Assembly: GCA_017301975.1 (NCBI GenBank)
Contig: JAFLEI010000004.1
Location: forward strand, 186,001-250,000
DNA: 64,000 nt
Source: Verrucomicrobiota bacterium
Lineage (GTDB): Bacteria > Verrucomicrobiota > Verrucomicrobiia > Verrucomicrobiales > Verrucomicrobiaceae
Direction: 5' to 3'
The translations under genes were made by a program, and so were the position numbers. Of the stretch, positions 33,880 to 41,571 are shown in pieces (the first letter of the stretch is position 1; each line of letters opens with the position of its first letter). The notes under the pieces were generated by a model. It was given only the letters and a program-made list of their open reading frames with translations, searched no databases and was not told where the DNA came from.

Positions 33880-35063
33880 AGCACCTCCGCAAAGTGCAGG
33901 CTGCCATAGGTGCCCACGCGATCAAGCTGATGCAGGGCTTCCGTGCGTTCCGGGAAGAAGCGGACGCGTGAGCGAATCGAGTCAGGCACAAAGTCGAGAT
34001 TCACACCTGCCGAGCGCATCAGAACCTTGGCTCCGGGGGCGCTATTGGCGAGGATCAGCTCCCATTCATCACGCAGCGCTTCAGTGGCATGGGCCGCGAG
34101 CCAGTCCTGGTGATCCAGCAGCACAAAGTGCGTGTATTGGCCGGGATACTCACGCAGGAAACCCGAGAGCGTGGTGGTGTAGCTCTTCAGGCGATCCACG
34201 CGTGACTTCAGTTCCGGCTGGTTTTCCTGCTTCAGATAATTCGGGCAGCAGCCCAGTGTGTAGGAGCCGGTCATGTACACGCGCCAGAAGTAGTTGTCGC
34301 TGATCGGCAGTTCCGTGAAGACATGGCGCAGCTTGTCCTTCACATAATCCGTGAGCCCGCCGGGATAGGAATCTTGGATCAGTTTGATCTGCGGGCGCGG
34401 CACGCCCAGCAGCGTCATCAGCGTGGGCTGGCGCAGCAGCCAGTTGCTGAACGGTCCCCAGATTTCGCGTTCGAAGAGTTCATACGCATCGCGCTGCTCC
34501 TCCAAGGAGCGGGCATCCAGCAGGCAGGTGGCGAAGTTCTTCACGTTCGGGCGCAGCTTGAAGAGCGCATTGCCCATCACATACGCCGCGATGCCTGATG
34601 TGCCGTGATAGTAGAACGACTTCTTCAGACTCGTGGGATTGAAAAAGCTGATGCGTTTATCCCAGAACTTCCGCGCAGGTTCGGACAGCGTTTGGCGCAC
34701 ACGATCATAAACAAAAGCATATTCGGCATGAGAGCCGAAGCCGAACATCTCAAACAATTCTTCAAAGTTGCCCTGGCGGATGAGCGCCTGCTTGAGCTCC
34801 AGCAGTGCATTCTGCCGGTAGTTCATGTCCACCGCATGGATCTCCGCCGGATTGTCGAGCAGGTAGTCGAGAGCGTTGCATCCCGCGCTGGTGATCATGA
34901 CCACGCGGCTGTTTGCATCGATCTTCATCAGTTGGCGGTCGAGCCGCGGATCCTCCCATGCCGTGTTGTAGATGAGGTTGGAATTGTGAACATGGCGGAA
35001 AACCAGGTCATGAGCCGATTTCAACATTGGAACCGGACGGCGGGGTGGGGACTCTTTGAGCAT
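33876..35063 (-). CDS. btaA: BtaA: SAM:diacylglycerol 3-amino-3-carboxypropyltransferase
   Basis: A 395-residue DUF3419/BtaA protein. Hallmarks are an N-terminal LIYNTAWEDPRLDRQLMKI (the conserved WEDP), the SAM-binding VVMITSAGCNALDYLLDNPAEIHAVDMNYRQNALLELK block, ISDNYFWRVYMTGSY and a final HFVLLDHQDWLA. BtaA moves the 3-amino-3-carboxypropyl group from SAM to diacylglycerol, giving DGHS, the first step to the phosphorus-free lipid DGTS. It is probably associated with the inner membrane. ATG at 35027 is an alternative start. It leads an operon-like run with btaB, a small membrane gene and an O-antigen-ligase-like gene. Confidence 0.92.
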   Translation of the reverse strand: MLKESPPRRPVPMLKSAHDLVFRHVHNSNLIYNTAWEDPRLDRQLMKIDANSRVVMITSAGCNALDYLLDNPAEIHAVDMNYRQNALLELKQALIRQGNFEELFEMFGFGSHAEYAFVYDRVRQTLSEPARKFWDKRISFFNPTSLKKSFYYHGTSGIAAYVMGNALFKLRPNVKNFATCLLDARSLEEQRDAYELFEREIWGPFSNWLLRQPTLMTLLGVPRPQIKLIQDSYPGGLTDYVKDKLRHVFTELPISDNYFWRVYMTGSYTLGCCPNYLKQENQPELKSRVDRLKSYTTTLSGFLREYPGQYTHFVLLDHQDWLAAHATEALRDEWELILANSAPGAKVLMRSAGVNLDFVPDSIRSRVRFFPERTEALHQLDRVGTYGSLHFAEVL

Positions 35064-35203
35064 GATCGCGAGGGAGTGCTCATGTGTTCACGCGAAACGT
35101 GACCACGAGCCAGCATGCGAGTGTGTTTGTTTCGTCACACAGCGGCAGCCGCATCACACCATCCGGCAGGGCCTCATTTCCTTATGGCCCCGGTCGCCTG
35201 CTG

Positions 35204-35635
35204 CTAATACAGCAGAAAACCGATCTCGCTGTCCGTGAGCTGGGACGTGTCATCCACCGCCAGCAGAGCCTGCGTATCAAAAGTCGCCTCCCACGGAGTC
35301 TCCGCAGCCGCCGCAAGCAGTGGCAGATCAGGCACGGCCACCACAGGTGGCGCATCTTGTTTGGCAATCTGGGTTTCAGACGCCGGCTGCGTTTGGAAAA
35401 TCACCAGCGCCAGAGCCAAGGCGGCCACGGTGACCGTGGCAAAGGCCCACTTGGCCGCCGGAGCCGCAAACGAGACATCCTCCCACCACGAGCGCAAAGC
35501 CGCGAGCCAGCCGCGATCCTGCGGGGTCTGCCGGGCCGCACGCACCACGTTCTGGGCGAAATTGGTACGCACCTCAACCGCGCGGGCCTGGGCCAGCAGC
35601 TTGGCGATGGGGTCTTGGGGCGAGAGAGGTTCCAT
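35204..35635 (-). CDS. single-pass membrane protein, anti-sigma-like architecture
   Basis: A 143-residue protein: a soluble N-terminal helix-rich part (about 1-58, with IAKLLAQARAVEVRTNFAQNVVRAAR), one transmembrane helix (about 62-80) and a C-terminal tail of Asp/Leu-rich segments. This size and arrangement resemble membrane anti-sigma factors, yet no sigma gene is adjacent. It lies between the porin and btaA on the same strand. Function not assigned. Confidence 0.6.
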   Translation of the reverse strand: MEPLSPQDPIAKLLAQARAVEVRTNFAQNVVRAARQTPQDRGWLAALRSWWEDVSFAAPAAKWAFATVTVAALALALVIFQTQPASETQIAKQDAPPVVAVPDLPLLAAAAETPWEATFDTQALLAVDDTSQLTDSEIGFLLY

Positions 35636-35720
35636 GACGGACAGGGGGTTGGATCAATGTTTCAAACACACCTCACAAGCCAAAGTTGCACCAAGCCCCG
35701 ATTTTTTTGCCCTCCGGGCT

Positions 35721-36968
35721 CTAGAAATACATGCGCAGCGCGCTGGACCAGCTCCAGCCATTGTAGCTGCCGCCATGCCCGCCGCCGCTCAGCGTCACGA
35801 ATTCAAGCCCGGTCATCAGCTTCAGCTTGTGGCCGTAAATGTAGTAATTCGCCCCCAGGTAGAATCCATGATACTGGCCACCATGACCACTGTCCGTGAT
35901 CCCTGTGGCAAGTCGGTCATAGCGGCTCGCCAGGCGGAGGCCATCGTTCTCACCCACCGCATACTGGTAGCGCCCCACGAACTGCAGGTTCTTGGTGGCG
36001 TAAACGGCGGGCATGAGGATGATCCCGGACACATCTCCCTGACTTCCGCGCCCATGCCCATGCAGAATGTCGGTGTAGAACCCCCAAGGGCCCTTTTCCC
36101 AGGTGCTGTTCAATGACATGGCACTTTCAAACAGATAGGGCACAGGTGCGCCCTCAAAGGCGTTGCCCTTGACGGACGTGTCGGCCGTGGCCTTCTGATA
36201 ATCGAAATTGATCGAGGCACGGTCCAGCCCGGTGGCCTCCTTGAGATCGTAGCCCAGACCTGCCTGGATCAACGCGCCACCATGGAAGGTCGTGAATTCC
36301 CGCTCATCATCGCCTGCGTATCCGGCCACATCCCATTGAAGTTTCCCAGCCTTGCCGGAGGCCCAGATGCCCGTGTAGCGGCTGGTAAACAGCGCGTTCG
36401 TCAGCAGCGCACGTTCCACGGTCAGGATTTCCCGGGAGGAGATCGTGTGCTCCAGGCTGAAGTACGCCTTCCTTTTGCCGAAGCCCACCGTCAGCGCATC
36501 AGAGAACGCGTACTCAAAAAACAGGACGTTCATGCGGCCGTAGAACTGATTGAAGTGGGAATTGACGTCGATCAGCCCATCCAGCCGCCCCTTCCCATCC
36601 ATCAGCTTGGATTTGAACCCCAGGCGAAAGCGGCGCACCTCAAAGTCACCCCAGCGCACCGACTCGGGTCGATCACGGGTGCCGAAATCCCCCCGGTCTG
36701 ACCAGCCTTGATCATCTTGCAGATGGAGCAGGCCTTGAAAGGCAAAACTCGTCAAAAACCCACTGTCCGCCTTGTAAAGCACCGCGCTCCCCCAGAGCTG
36801 GTCAAAAATCGACGCTGGTTTGGCGGTGGCAGGAGACCGGGCTGCATTCGCAAGGCTGCCGGTCACAGCTTGCTGCGCAGAGGCCAAGGAACACAGGGCT
36901 AAGCCGGCAAGCAGCAGCGCCCGGTGGACTTGGCGAGGAAAAAAATGGGTGCGTGCGAGTGGAACCAT
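35721..36968 (-). CDS. phosphate-selective porin O/P family outer-membrane protein
   Basis: A 415-residue protein with a signal peptide (about 1-31) and a strand-rich body typical of OprP/OprO porins: SVRWGDFEVRRFRLGFKSKLMDGKGRLDG, FFEYAFSDALTVGFGKRKAYFSLEHTISSREILTVERALL, and a final aromatic residue (ALRMYF). OprP-type channels take up phosphate or polyphosphate across the outer membrane. Specificity cannot be read from sequence; some homologues have other roles. A Pho-box-like repeat lies upstream (37007-37026). Confidence 0.78.
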   Translation of the reverse strand: MVPLARTHFFPRQVHRALLLAGLALCSLASAQQAVTGSLANAARSPATAKPASIFDQLWGSAVLYKADSGFLTSFAFQGLLHLQDDQGWSDRGDFGTRDRPESVRWGDFEVRRFRLGFKSKLMDGKGRLDGLIDVNSHFNQFYGRMNVLFFEYAFSDALTVGFGKRKAYFSLEHTISSREILTVERALLTNALFTSRYTGIWASGKAGKLQWDVAGYAGDDEREFTTFHGGALIQAGLGYDLKEATGLDRASINFDYQKATADTSVKGNAFEGAPVPYLFESAMSLNSTWEKGPWGFYTDILHGHGRGSQGDVSGIILMPAVYATKNLQFVGRYQYAVGENDGLRLASRYDRLATGITDSGHGGQYHGFYLGANYYIYGHKLKLMTGLEFVTLSGGGHGGSYNGWSWSSALRMYF

Positions 36969-37005
36969 TGGGGGTGGGCAATGGGGTCCAACGACGGTGC
37001 TGAAA

Positions 37006-37031
37006 ACATTGTTACGACATTGTCACAATGT
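37006..37031 (-). promoter_or_regulatory. Pho-box-like direct repeat upstream of the porin gene
   Basis: On the - strand, GTGACAATG (complement of 37018-37026) and GTAACAATG (complement of 37007-37015) repeat with an 11-base period and differ at one of 9 positions. Seven-base units with 4-base spacers are the layout of PhoB/PhoP sites. The site is about 40-60 bases upstream of the porin ATG. The palindrome ACATTGTCACAATGT (37017-37031) overlaps it, so an unrelated dimeric regulator is a fair alternative. Confidence 0.5.
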
Positions 37032-37116
37032 AGGCGGCAGCACGACAAACACGCACGGATGCAACACGTCTGAGCTAAGGGGGATTGGGGATATAGACCC
37101 TCCCTTTTGAACTCGA

Positions 37117-37470
37117 TCAGCCCGGTGGCCATTCCAGGCTCCGGCCCGCCAGCAGGTGCACGTGCATATGTGGCACGGTCTCGCCGGCGTCTTTGCCGTG
37201 GTTGATCACCAGCCGGAAGCCTTTGCTGCGGTCCTTGATGCCCAGCTTGTCGGCGATCTTGCCCGCTGCGAGCAGCAGTGCGGCAAGCGTGGCCTGATCC
37301 TCCGCCACAGCCTCGCCCACCCGTGGAATCACCTTCTTCGGCACAATGAGCACATGGACCGGCGCCTGCGGATTCACGTCGTTGAAGGCGGCCACCAGAT
37401 CGTCCTCATAGACGAGCGGGGCGGGGATTTCGCGGTCGATGATCTTCTGAAAAATGGTCTTCTCACTCAT
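37117..37470 (-). CDS. HIT-family (HinT-like) protein
   Basis: A 117-residue histidine-triad protein. It starts MSEKTIFQKIIDREIPAPLVYEDD and ends with the active-site HMHVHLLAGR motif, about 16 residues from the C-terminus. HinT proteins hydrolyse purine nucleoside phosphoramidates. It is followed on the - strand by intergenic sequence and preceded, 6 bases away, by nrdR. The link with nrdR is positional only. Confidence 0.93.
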   Translation of the reverse strand: MSEKTIFQKIIDREIPAPLVYEDDLVAAFNDVNPQAPVHVLIVPKKVIPRVGEAVAEDQATLAALLLAAGKIADKLGIKDRSKGFRLVINHGKDAGETVPHMHVHLLAGRSLEWPPG

Positions 37471-37476
37471 GGGAAA

Positions 37477-37965
37477 TTAACGAAAAAGTTCCGGCTGCTT
37501 CCCGTCGCGCGGGCGGCGTTCGCCCAGGCTCTTGATCTCGTCGATGAACTCGCCCACGTCCTCAAACTGGCGGTACACCGAGGCATAGCGCACGTAGGCC
37601 ACGTGGTCGATCGCCTCCAGCCGGCGCATCACCTTCGCGCCGATCACCGTGCTGGGGATTTCGCGGTAGCCCTCTTCTTCCAGCTCGTTGGCGATGTCAT
37701 CCACCAGCTGCTCCAGCTGCTCCATCTTCACCGGGCGCTTTTCGCAGGACTTGCGCACACCGCCCAGCAGCTTGTCGCGGTTGAAGTTCTCGCGGGCGCC
37801 GTTGCGCTTGACCACGCGCAGTTCTTCGCGTTCCACGATCTCGTAGGTCGTGAAGCGGAAATCGCACTTCATGCATTCCCTGCGGCGGCGGATGGCATGC
37901 CCTTCCCGCGCCTCGCGGGAGTCGATGACTTTATCCTGGGAGCTTCCACATTTGGGGCAACGCAT
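37477..37965 (-). CDS. nrdR: transcriptional repressor NrdR
   Basis: A 162-residue NrdR, normal in length. The N-terminal zinc ribbon has CPKCGSSQDKVIDSRE (Cys3, Cys6) and ECMKCDFRFTTYE (Cys31, Cys34), followed by the ATP-cone domain with VVKRNGARENFNRDKLLGGVRKSCEKRPV and a C-terminal YVRYASVYRQFEDVGEF. It represses ribonucleotide reductase genes by sensing ATP/dATP. No nrd genes are in the window. Confidence 0.96.
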   Translation of the reverse strand: MRCPKCGSSQDKVIDSREAREGHAIRRRRECMKCDFRFTTYEIVEREELRVVKRNGARENFNRDKLLGGVRKSCEKRPVKMEQLEQLVDDIANELEEEGYREIPSTVIGAKVMRRLEAIDHVAYVRYASVYRQFEDVGEFIDEIKSLGERRPRDGKQPELFR

Positions 37966-38070
37966 TCAGTCAGGGGGTAGGGGTGGGGAATGTGCTTTCT
38001 TGCAGGCACTCTGGCAAGCAGCTTCGTAGTTCGGACTTTGCGGTCGGATTTTCGCGTTTATCGTCGTTTC

Positions 38071-38610
38071 ATGTCTCGCATCATCCTCGGCGTCACCGGC
38101 TCCATCGCTGCTTACAAGGCGGCGGACCTCGCCAGCCAGCTCACCAAGGCCGGCCATAGGGTGACCTGCGTGCTGACGAAATCGGCGTTGGAATTCGTTA
38201 CGCCCCTCACGGTGGGAACGCTGTCTAAAAACCCCGTCATCACCGATTTATTCGCCGAAAAAGAAGGCTGGCAGCCCGGCCACATCCAGCTCGCCGACGA
38301 GGCCGATCTCCTCCTCATCGCCCCCGCCACGGCCAATGTTCTGGCCGCCATGGCGAACGGTTTTGCCCACGATGCCCTCACCGCCATCGCCCTGGCCACC
38401 CGTGCGCCGATCTTGATCGCCCCCGCCATGAATGGCAAGATGTGGCAGCACCCCGCCACCCAGAAGAACGTCGAAACCCTCCGCACCTACGGCGCCCGCT
38501 TCGTCGAACCCGCCTCCGGCATGCTCGCCTGCGGCTACGAAGGCGTGGGTCGACTGGCCGAGGTCGAAGCCATCCTCCAGGCCGTGGCAAACGTCCTGGC
38601 CACCCCATAA
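38071..38610 (+). CDS. coaC: phosphopantothenoylcysteine decarboxylase (stand-alone CoaC-type flavoprotein)
   Basis: A 179-residue HFCD-family flavoprotein: ILGVTGSIAAYKAADLASQL, LIAPATANVLAAMANGFA, the substrate-binding PAMNGKMWQHPAT and the catalytic ACGYEGVGRL segment. It converts phosphopantothenoylcysteine to phosphopantetheine in CoA synthesis. The usual C-terminal CoaB ligase domain is absent, so CoaB would be encoded separately. ATG at 38071 fits the family start (MSRIILGVTG). It is divergent from nrdR. Confidence 0.9.
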   Translation: MSRIILGVTGSIAAYKAADLASQLTKAGHRVTCVLTKSALEFVTPLTVGTLSKNPVITDLFAEKEGWQPGHIQLADEADLLLIAPATANVLAAMANGFAHDALTAIALATRAPILIAPAMNGKMWQHPATQKNVETLRTYGARFVEPASGMLACGYEGVGRLAEVEAILQAVANVLATP

Positions 38611-38655
38611 AAGGCCCCTTGGCACCCCGCCCCGTCTCCATTATCTTCCAGCCCC

Positions 38656-38985
38656 ATGCACGAACACGACGACACTGGCGACCAGCTGGAACACGCGTAC
38701 TTCTGCTACCTCGCCGACAAGTTTGAGCGCGAGCCCGAGCTGCTGCGCAGGGCTCAAGCCACTGTTCAGCGTTGGCTCTCGATTGATCATCATGGGGCTA
38801 AACAACTTCTCTACTGGCAGGAGCTGATTGTGAGTGCACTACAGACACAGTTTGGCATGTCGAGGCTTTGTGAAGTGCTGAGAGCGGATGACGAAAACAC
38901 TCGCTTTTTGAAAGGCTTCGCTCCTTTCCCTGGCCTGCTTAGCCGCGCAGAAAAAAAGCAATTTTTATGCGCTTCTCGTCATTGA
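38656..38985 (+). CDS. small protein paired with a nucleotidyltransferase; putative antitoxin
   Basis: A 109-residue acidic, helical protein (LEHAYFCYLADKFEREPELLRRAQATVQRWLS) whose C-terminus, FLKGFAPFPGLLSRAEKKQFL, follows a pattern (S/APFxGxLSxxE) found in short proteins encoded before AbiEii/DUF6036-type nucleotidyltransferases. It overlaps the next gene by 19 bases. I infer an antitoxin or regulatory partner; no biochemical evidence is known for this subfamily. Confidence 0.6.
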   Translation: MHEHDDTGDQLEHAYFCYLADKFEREPELLRRAQATVQRWLSIDHHGAKQLLYWQELIVSALQTQFGMSRLCEVLRADDENTRFLKGFAPFPGLLSRAEKKQFLCASRH

Positions 38986-39518
38986 AGCATTTGGCGGCCT
39001 CTGTCTCTGCAATCGCGCCTGAGGCTCGCATTATTGTTTTTGGCTCTTCCTCCGCCCTCTGTACGCATCCCAATCTGCCAGAGGTTACGGATAGCTACGA
39101 GCAAACTTTGGACGCTGACTTCATTCTAGAGCCGTGGGACCAGTCGTTGGGGAACTTGCTCAGTGAAACGCTTGGCAAGGACAGCGGTTTCTTCGAACAC
39201 TACAAGTACTACGCCGACATCGTCCGCCCCGCCGCCTTCGACAACTTTCCTCCTGACTTCCGCGACCGGCTTGTCCCTCTGGAAGGCTGTCCGCGCGTGT
39301 TTGCCCTCGATCCCCATGACATGGCCGTGTCCAAGCTCTTCGCCGGACGCCTCAAGGACATCCGCCTGCTGTCGTTTCTCCTGGCCACCAACCGGCTGGA
39401 TGAAGCCAAGGTGCGCAAGCTTCTCTGGGACACACCGATGGAGGAAAAGTGGATCGTGAAAACCCACGCGGTTCTGGACCAAGTCGTGGCCGAAGCCGCG
39501 CAGCAACGCACAGCGTAA
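38967..39518 (+). CDS. DUF6036/AbiEii-like nucleotidyltransferase, putative toxin
   Basis: A 183-residue protein with a nucleotidyltransferase fold: GSSSALCTHP (residues 26-35) and the DADF metal-site motif (49-52), then FPPDFRDRLVPLEGC, ALDPHDMAVSKLFAGRLKDIRLL and a helical C-terminus. The G-S-S and D-x-D spacing and the LDPHDLxxSKL block match AbiEii/MenT-type enzymes, some of which modify tRNA as toxins. It overlaps the upstream partner gene. The toxin role is inferred from arrangement. Confidence 0.75.
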   Translation: MRFSSLKHLAASVSAIAPEARIIVFGSSSALCTHPNLPEVTDSYEQTLDADFILEPWDQSLGNLLSETLGKDSGFFEHYKYYADIVRPAAFDNFPPDFRDRLVPLEGCPRVFALDPHDMAVSKLFAGRLKDIRLLSFLLATNRLDEAKVRKLLWDTPMEEKWIVKTHAVLDQVVAEAAQQRTA

Positions 39519-39519
39519 A

Positions 39520-40368
39520 CTACGGCGCGCTGGCACCGACGACCCGCCGTACCCACTCCCTCGCCTTCTCTCTCGCAGGGCAGGGGCGCAAAGTCCACGC
39601 GTCATTGTGATTGCGGAACCCGGTGCTCAGGAAGGTCAGATCGGCCTTCGGCAGCAGCGGGCGCAGATAGGCCTCAGTCTCCTGCGCATTCGCTCCTTCA
39701 CCGCAGATGAACTGCGGCCGGTTGCCGAGCCGCTTCAGGCGCACCAGCGCTGACTCCCGGTCCGAATGGGGATAAGGCCACGTTTTCACCCCGTCGTAAT
39801 GGCTGTAGGCCAGAAACCCGCACCAAAGACTGGCTGTTTCATCATCGTAAAGCCCCAGGTAATTGCAGGCGATCGCTCCGCGTGAAAACCCGCACAGCAC
39901 CACCTTCGCTTCATCCCCGCCATGCTCGCGGCAGACCGCCTTCACCGTCTCGCGCAAATTTTTGAGCGTCGGCTGCGGATCATACGTCGGCGCATCGCCC
40001 CACCACTTGATCGCGATTTCATCGCCCTTCGCATTCAGATACGGCACGCACAGCCAGATAAATCCACGCCCTGCAGACAGGCCATAGCCCAGATTGCTGC
40101 CCTCCGGCAGCCCGGTGCTGACATCTCCGAACTTGTTGGTGTAGCCCCCATTGCCCGCCAGTTCCACAATCACCGGCATCTTCGCACCCGCCTGCCAGTC
40201 CGTGGGCAGATACAGCACGCTCAGTCCCACTCGCACCCGCTTTCCGGCCGCAGGCTTGCCTTCACTCAAAGCAGGCACTTCCAGATCCGGCGGCACGGTG
40301 CGGATGTCCGGCAGCTCGGCTGCCACGAGCAGCGCTGGCAACAGCAAAAAGGAAATGAGGGCTTTCAT
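39520..40368 (-). CDS. secreted alpha/beta-hydrolase (esterase-like)
   Basis: A 282-residue protein with a signal peptide (MKALISFLLLPALLVAAEL) and an alpha/beta-hydrolase core: VIVELAGNGGYTN, the nucleophile elbow GFSRGA in VVLCGFSRGAIACNYLG, and a final HNDAWTLRPC with a likely catalytic His. Acyl or sugar ester hydrolysis is likely, but the substrate is unknown. It is 16 bases downstream of the SMP-30-like lipoprotein on the same strand. Confidence 0.75.
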   Translation of the reverse strand: MKALISFLLLPALLVAAELPDIRTVPPDLEVPALSEGKPAAGKRVRVGLSVLYLPTDWQAGAKMPVIVELAGNGGYTNKFGDVSTGLPEGSNLGYGLSAGRGFIWLCVPYLNAKGDEIAIKWWGDAPTYDPQPTLKNLRETVKAVCREHGGDEAKVVLCGFSRGAIACNYLGLYDDETASLWCGFLAYSHYDGVKTWPYPHSDRESALVRLKRLGNRPQFICGEGANAQETEAYLRPLLPKADLTFLSTGFRNHNDAWTLRPCPAREKAREWVRRVVGASAP

Positions 40369-40384
40369 GCAATCGAGGCTCCTT

Positions 40385-41500
40385 TCATTTCAGCGGCACA
40401 CTCCACAAATGACTGCCAGAGGTGATGAAAAGCGTCTTGCCATCCTTGCCACCGAAAGCGCAGTTGCAGCACTCATCCGGACCGACGGGGATGAAGTCGA
40501 GGAGGCGGCCGGAGGGAGAGAGGATGTAGCAGCCCGCCTTGAAGCTCGTGTTTTCGAACTCGGTGGCCTTATTCGTACCTGCGGCCACGTAGATGCGGCC
40601 TGCGCTGTCCATTTTCATGCCATCGGGACCACGACCGTCTTTCCAGTCGAAGATGACTTTTCCTTTGCCGCTTACGTTACCGTTTTTATCGAGCGCATAG
40701 CGCAATAGTTTCCGTGAGCCGCCGTGGGTGTTGTTATTGTTGTCGGCGATGAAGAGATAGCGGTCGTCTGGAGAGATGAGGATACCGTTGGGGCGTTCAG
40801 ATTCATCGCTGCGGATGCGGGTGACATTTGGGATGTCATAGGCGAAGGCACAAAGACCATCCGGTAGTTTGGCCTGGCGGTTGATACGATAAACGCCTTC
40901 CAGCAATGGATGCTGATCAGGCAATTCGTGCAGATGAGACTTGGGAACCGTATAAAACTTTGTCCTGCTGGGATCAGTCGAGTCATGCCAAGAAGGCAGA
41001 TCCGGTGCCTTGATATAGGTCTTGCCAGGAGTAACAGGGTTACGAACAATATCAGTATCTCGAATCTCCATCCCCTCCCGCGATCCATACCTCGGGTCAG
41101 TAAAATAAATCCGTCCTTTCGAGTCCATGCAGAGGTCGTTGGGCGAATTGAAGCGCTTCCCCTCAAAACGGTCCGCCATTACCGTGATGCTCCCATCCTT
41201 CTCCGTGCGGGTCACACGCCGCATACCAGACTCGCAGGCGATGAGGCGGCCCTCCTTGTCAAACAGCAGCCCATTCGAGGCATTGTGGCGAAACACTGTC
41301 GTCTTCCCATCCGGTCTCATCCGGTTGATGTGCTTCCCATCCGTGAAGTAAAGCCAGCCATCCTTCCATGCCGGCCCCTCCGTCGCGCCGATCGCACCGT
41401 GATCCTTCGGCTTCGCTCCGGGGACGACCGGCGAGCGCATGGACGTGCAGGAGGCCAGGGCAAGTACCAGAGCGAGGCTGGGGATGAGGCGAAAAGGCAT
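40385..41500 (-). CDS. SMP-30/gluconolactonase-like beta-propeller lipoprotein
   Basis: A 371-residue protein with a lipoprotein signal (LIPSLALVLALASCTS) and a six-blade propeller of the SGL type: GPAWKDGWLYFTDGKHINRM, NGLLFDKEGRLIACESGMRRV, RFEGKRFNSPNDLCMDSKGRIYFTDPRYGS and SERPNGILISPDDRYLFIADNNNN. The N-D and P-N-G metal-site residues of gluconolactonases are present. It may hydrolyse sugar lactones at the outer membrane. ATG at 41500 gives a proper signal peptide. It is divergent from the GHL10 gene. Confidence 0.86.
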   Translation of the reverse strand: MPFRLIPSLALVLALASCTSMRSPVVPGAKPKDHGAIGATEGPAWKDGWLYFTDGKHINRMRPDGKTTVFRHNASNGLLFDKEGRLIACESGMRRVTRTEKDGSITVMADRFEGKRFNSPNDLCMDSKGRIYFTDPRYGSREGMEIRDTDIVRNPVTPGKTYIKAPDLPSWHDSTDPSRTKFYTVPKSHLHELPDQHPLLEGVYRINRQAKLPDGLCAFAYDIPNVTRIRSDESERPNGILISPDDRYLFIADNNNNTHGGSRKLLRYALDKNGNVSGKGKVIFDWKDGRGPDGMKMDSAGRIYVAAGTNKATEFENTSFKAGCYILSPSGRLLDFIPVGPDECCNCAFGGKDGKTLFITSGSHLWSVPLK

Positions 41501-41571
41501 GGGTGCATCAATACGCCGCAGAGTGGAAAATTTCAGCGACACATCCTTCCAGAAGCGTTTTCTTGCGAGAC

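Noticed and set aside
34625..35238. A weak TGTGACGAAACA sequence upstream of btaA as a second Pho site.
   Set aside because: The second half does not repeat at an 11-base period, so it does not meet the geometry of the porin site.
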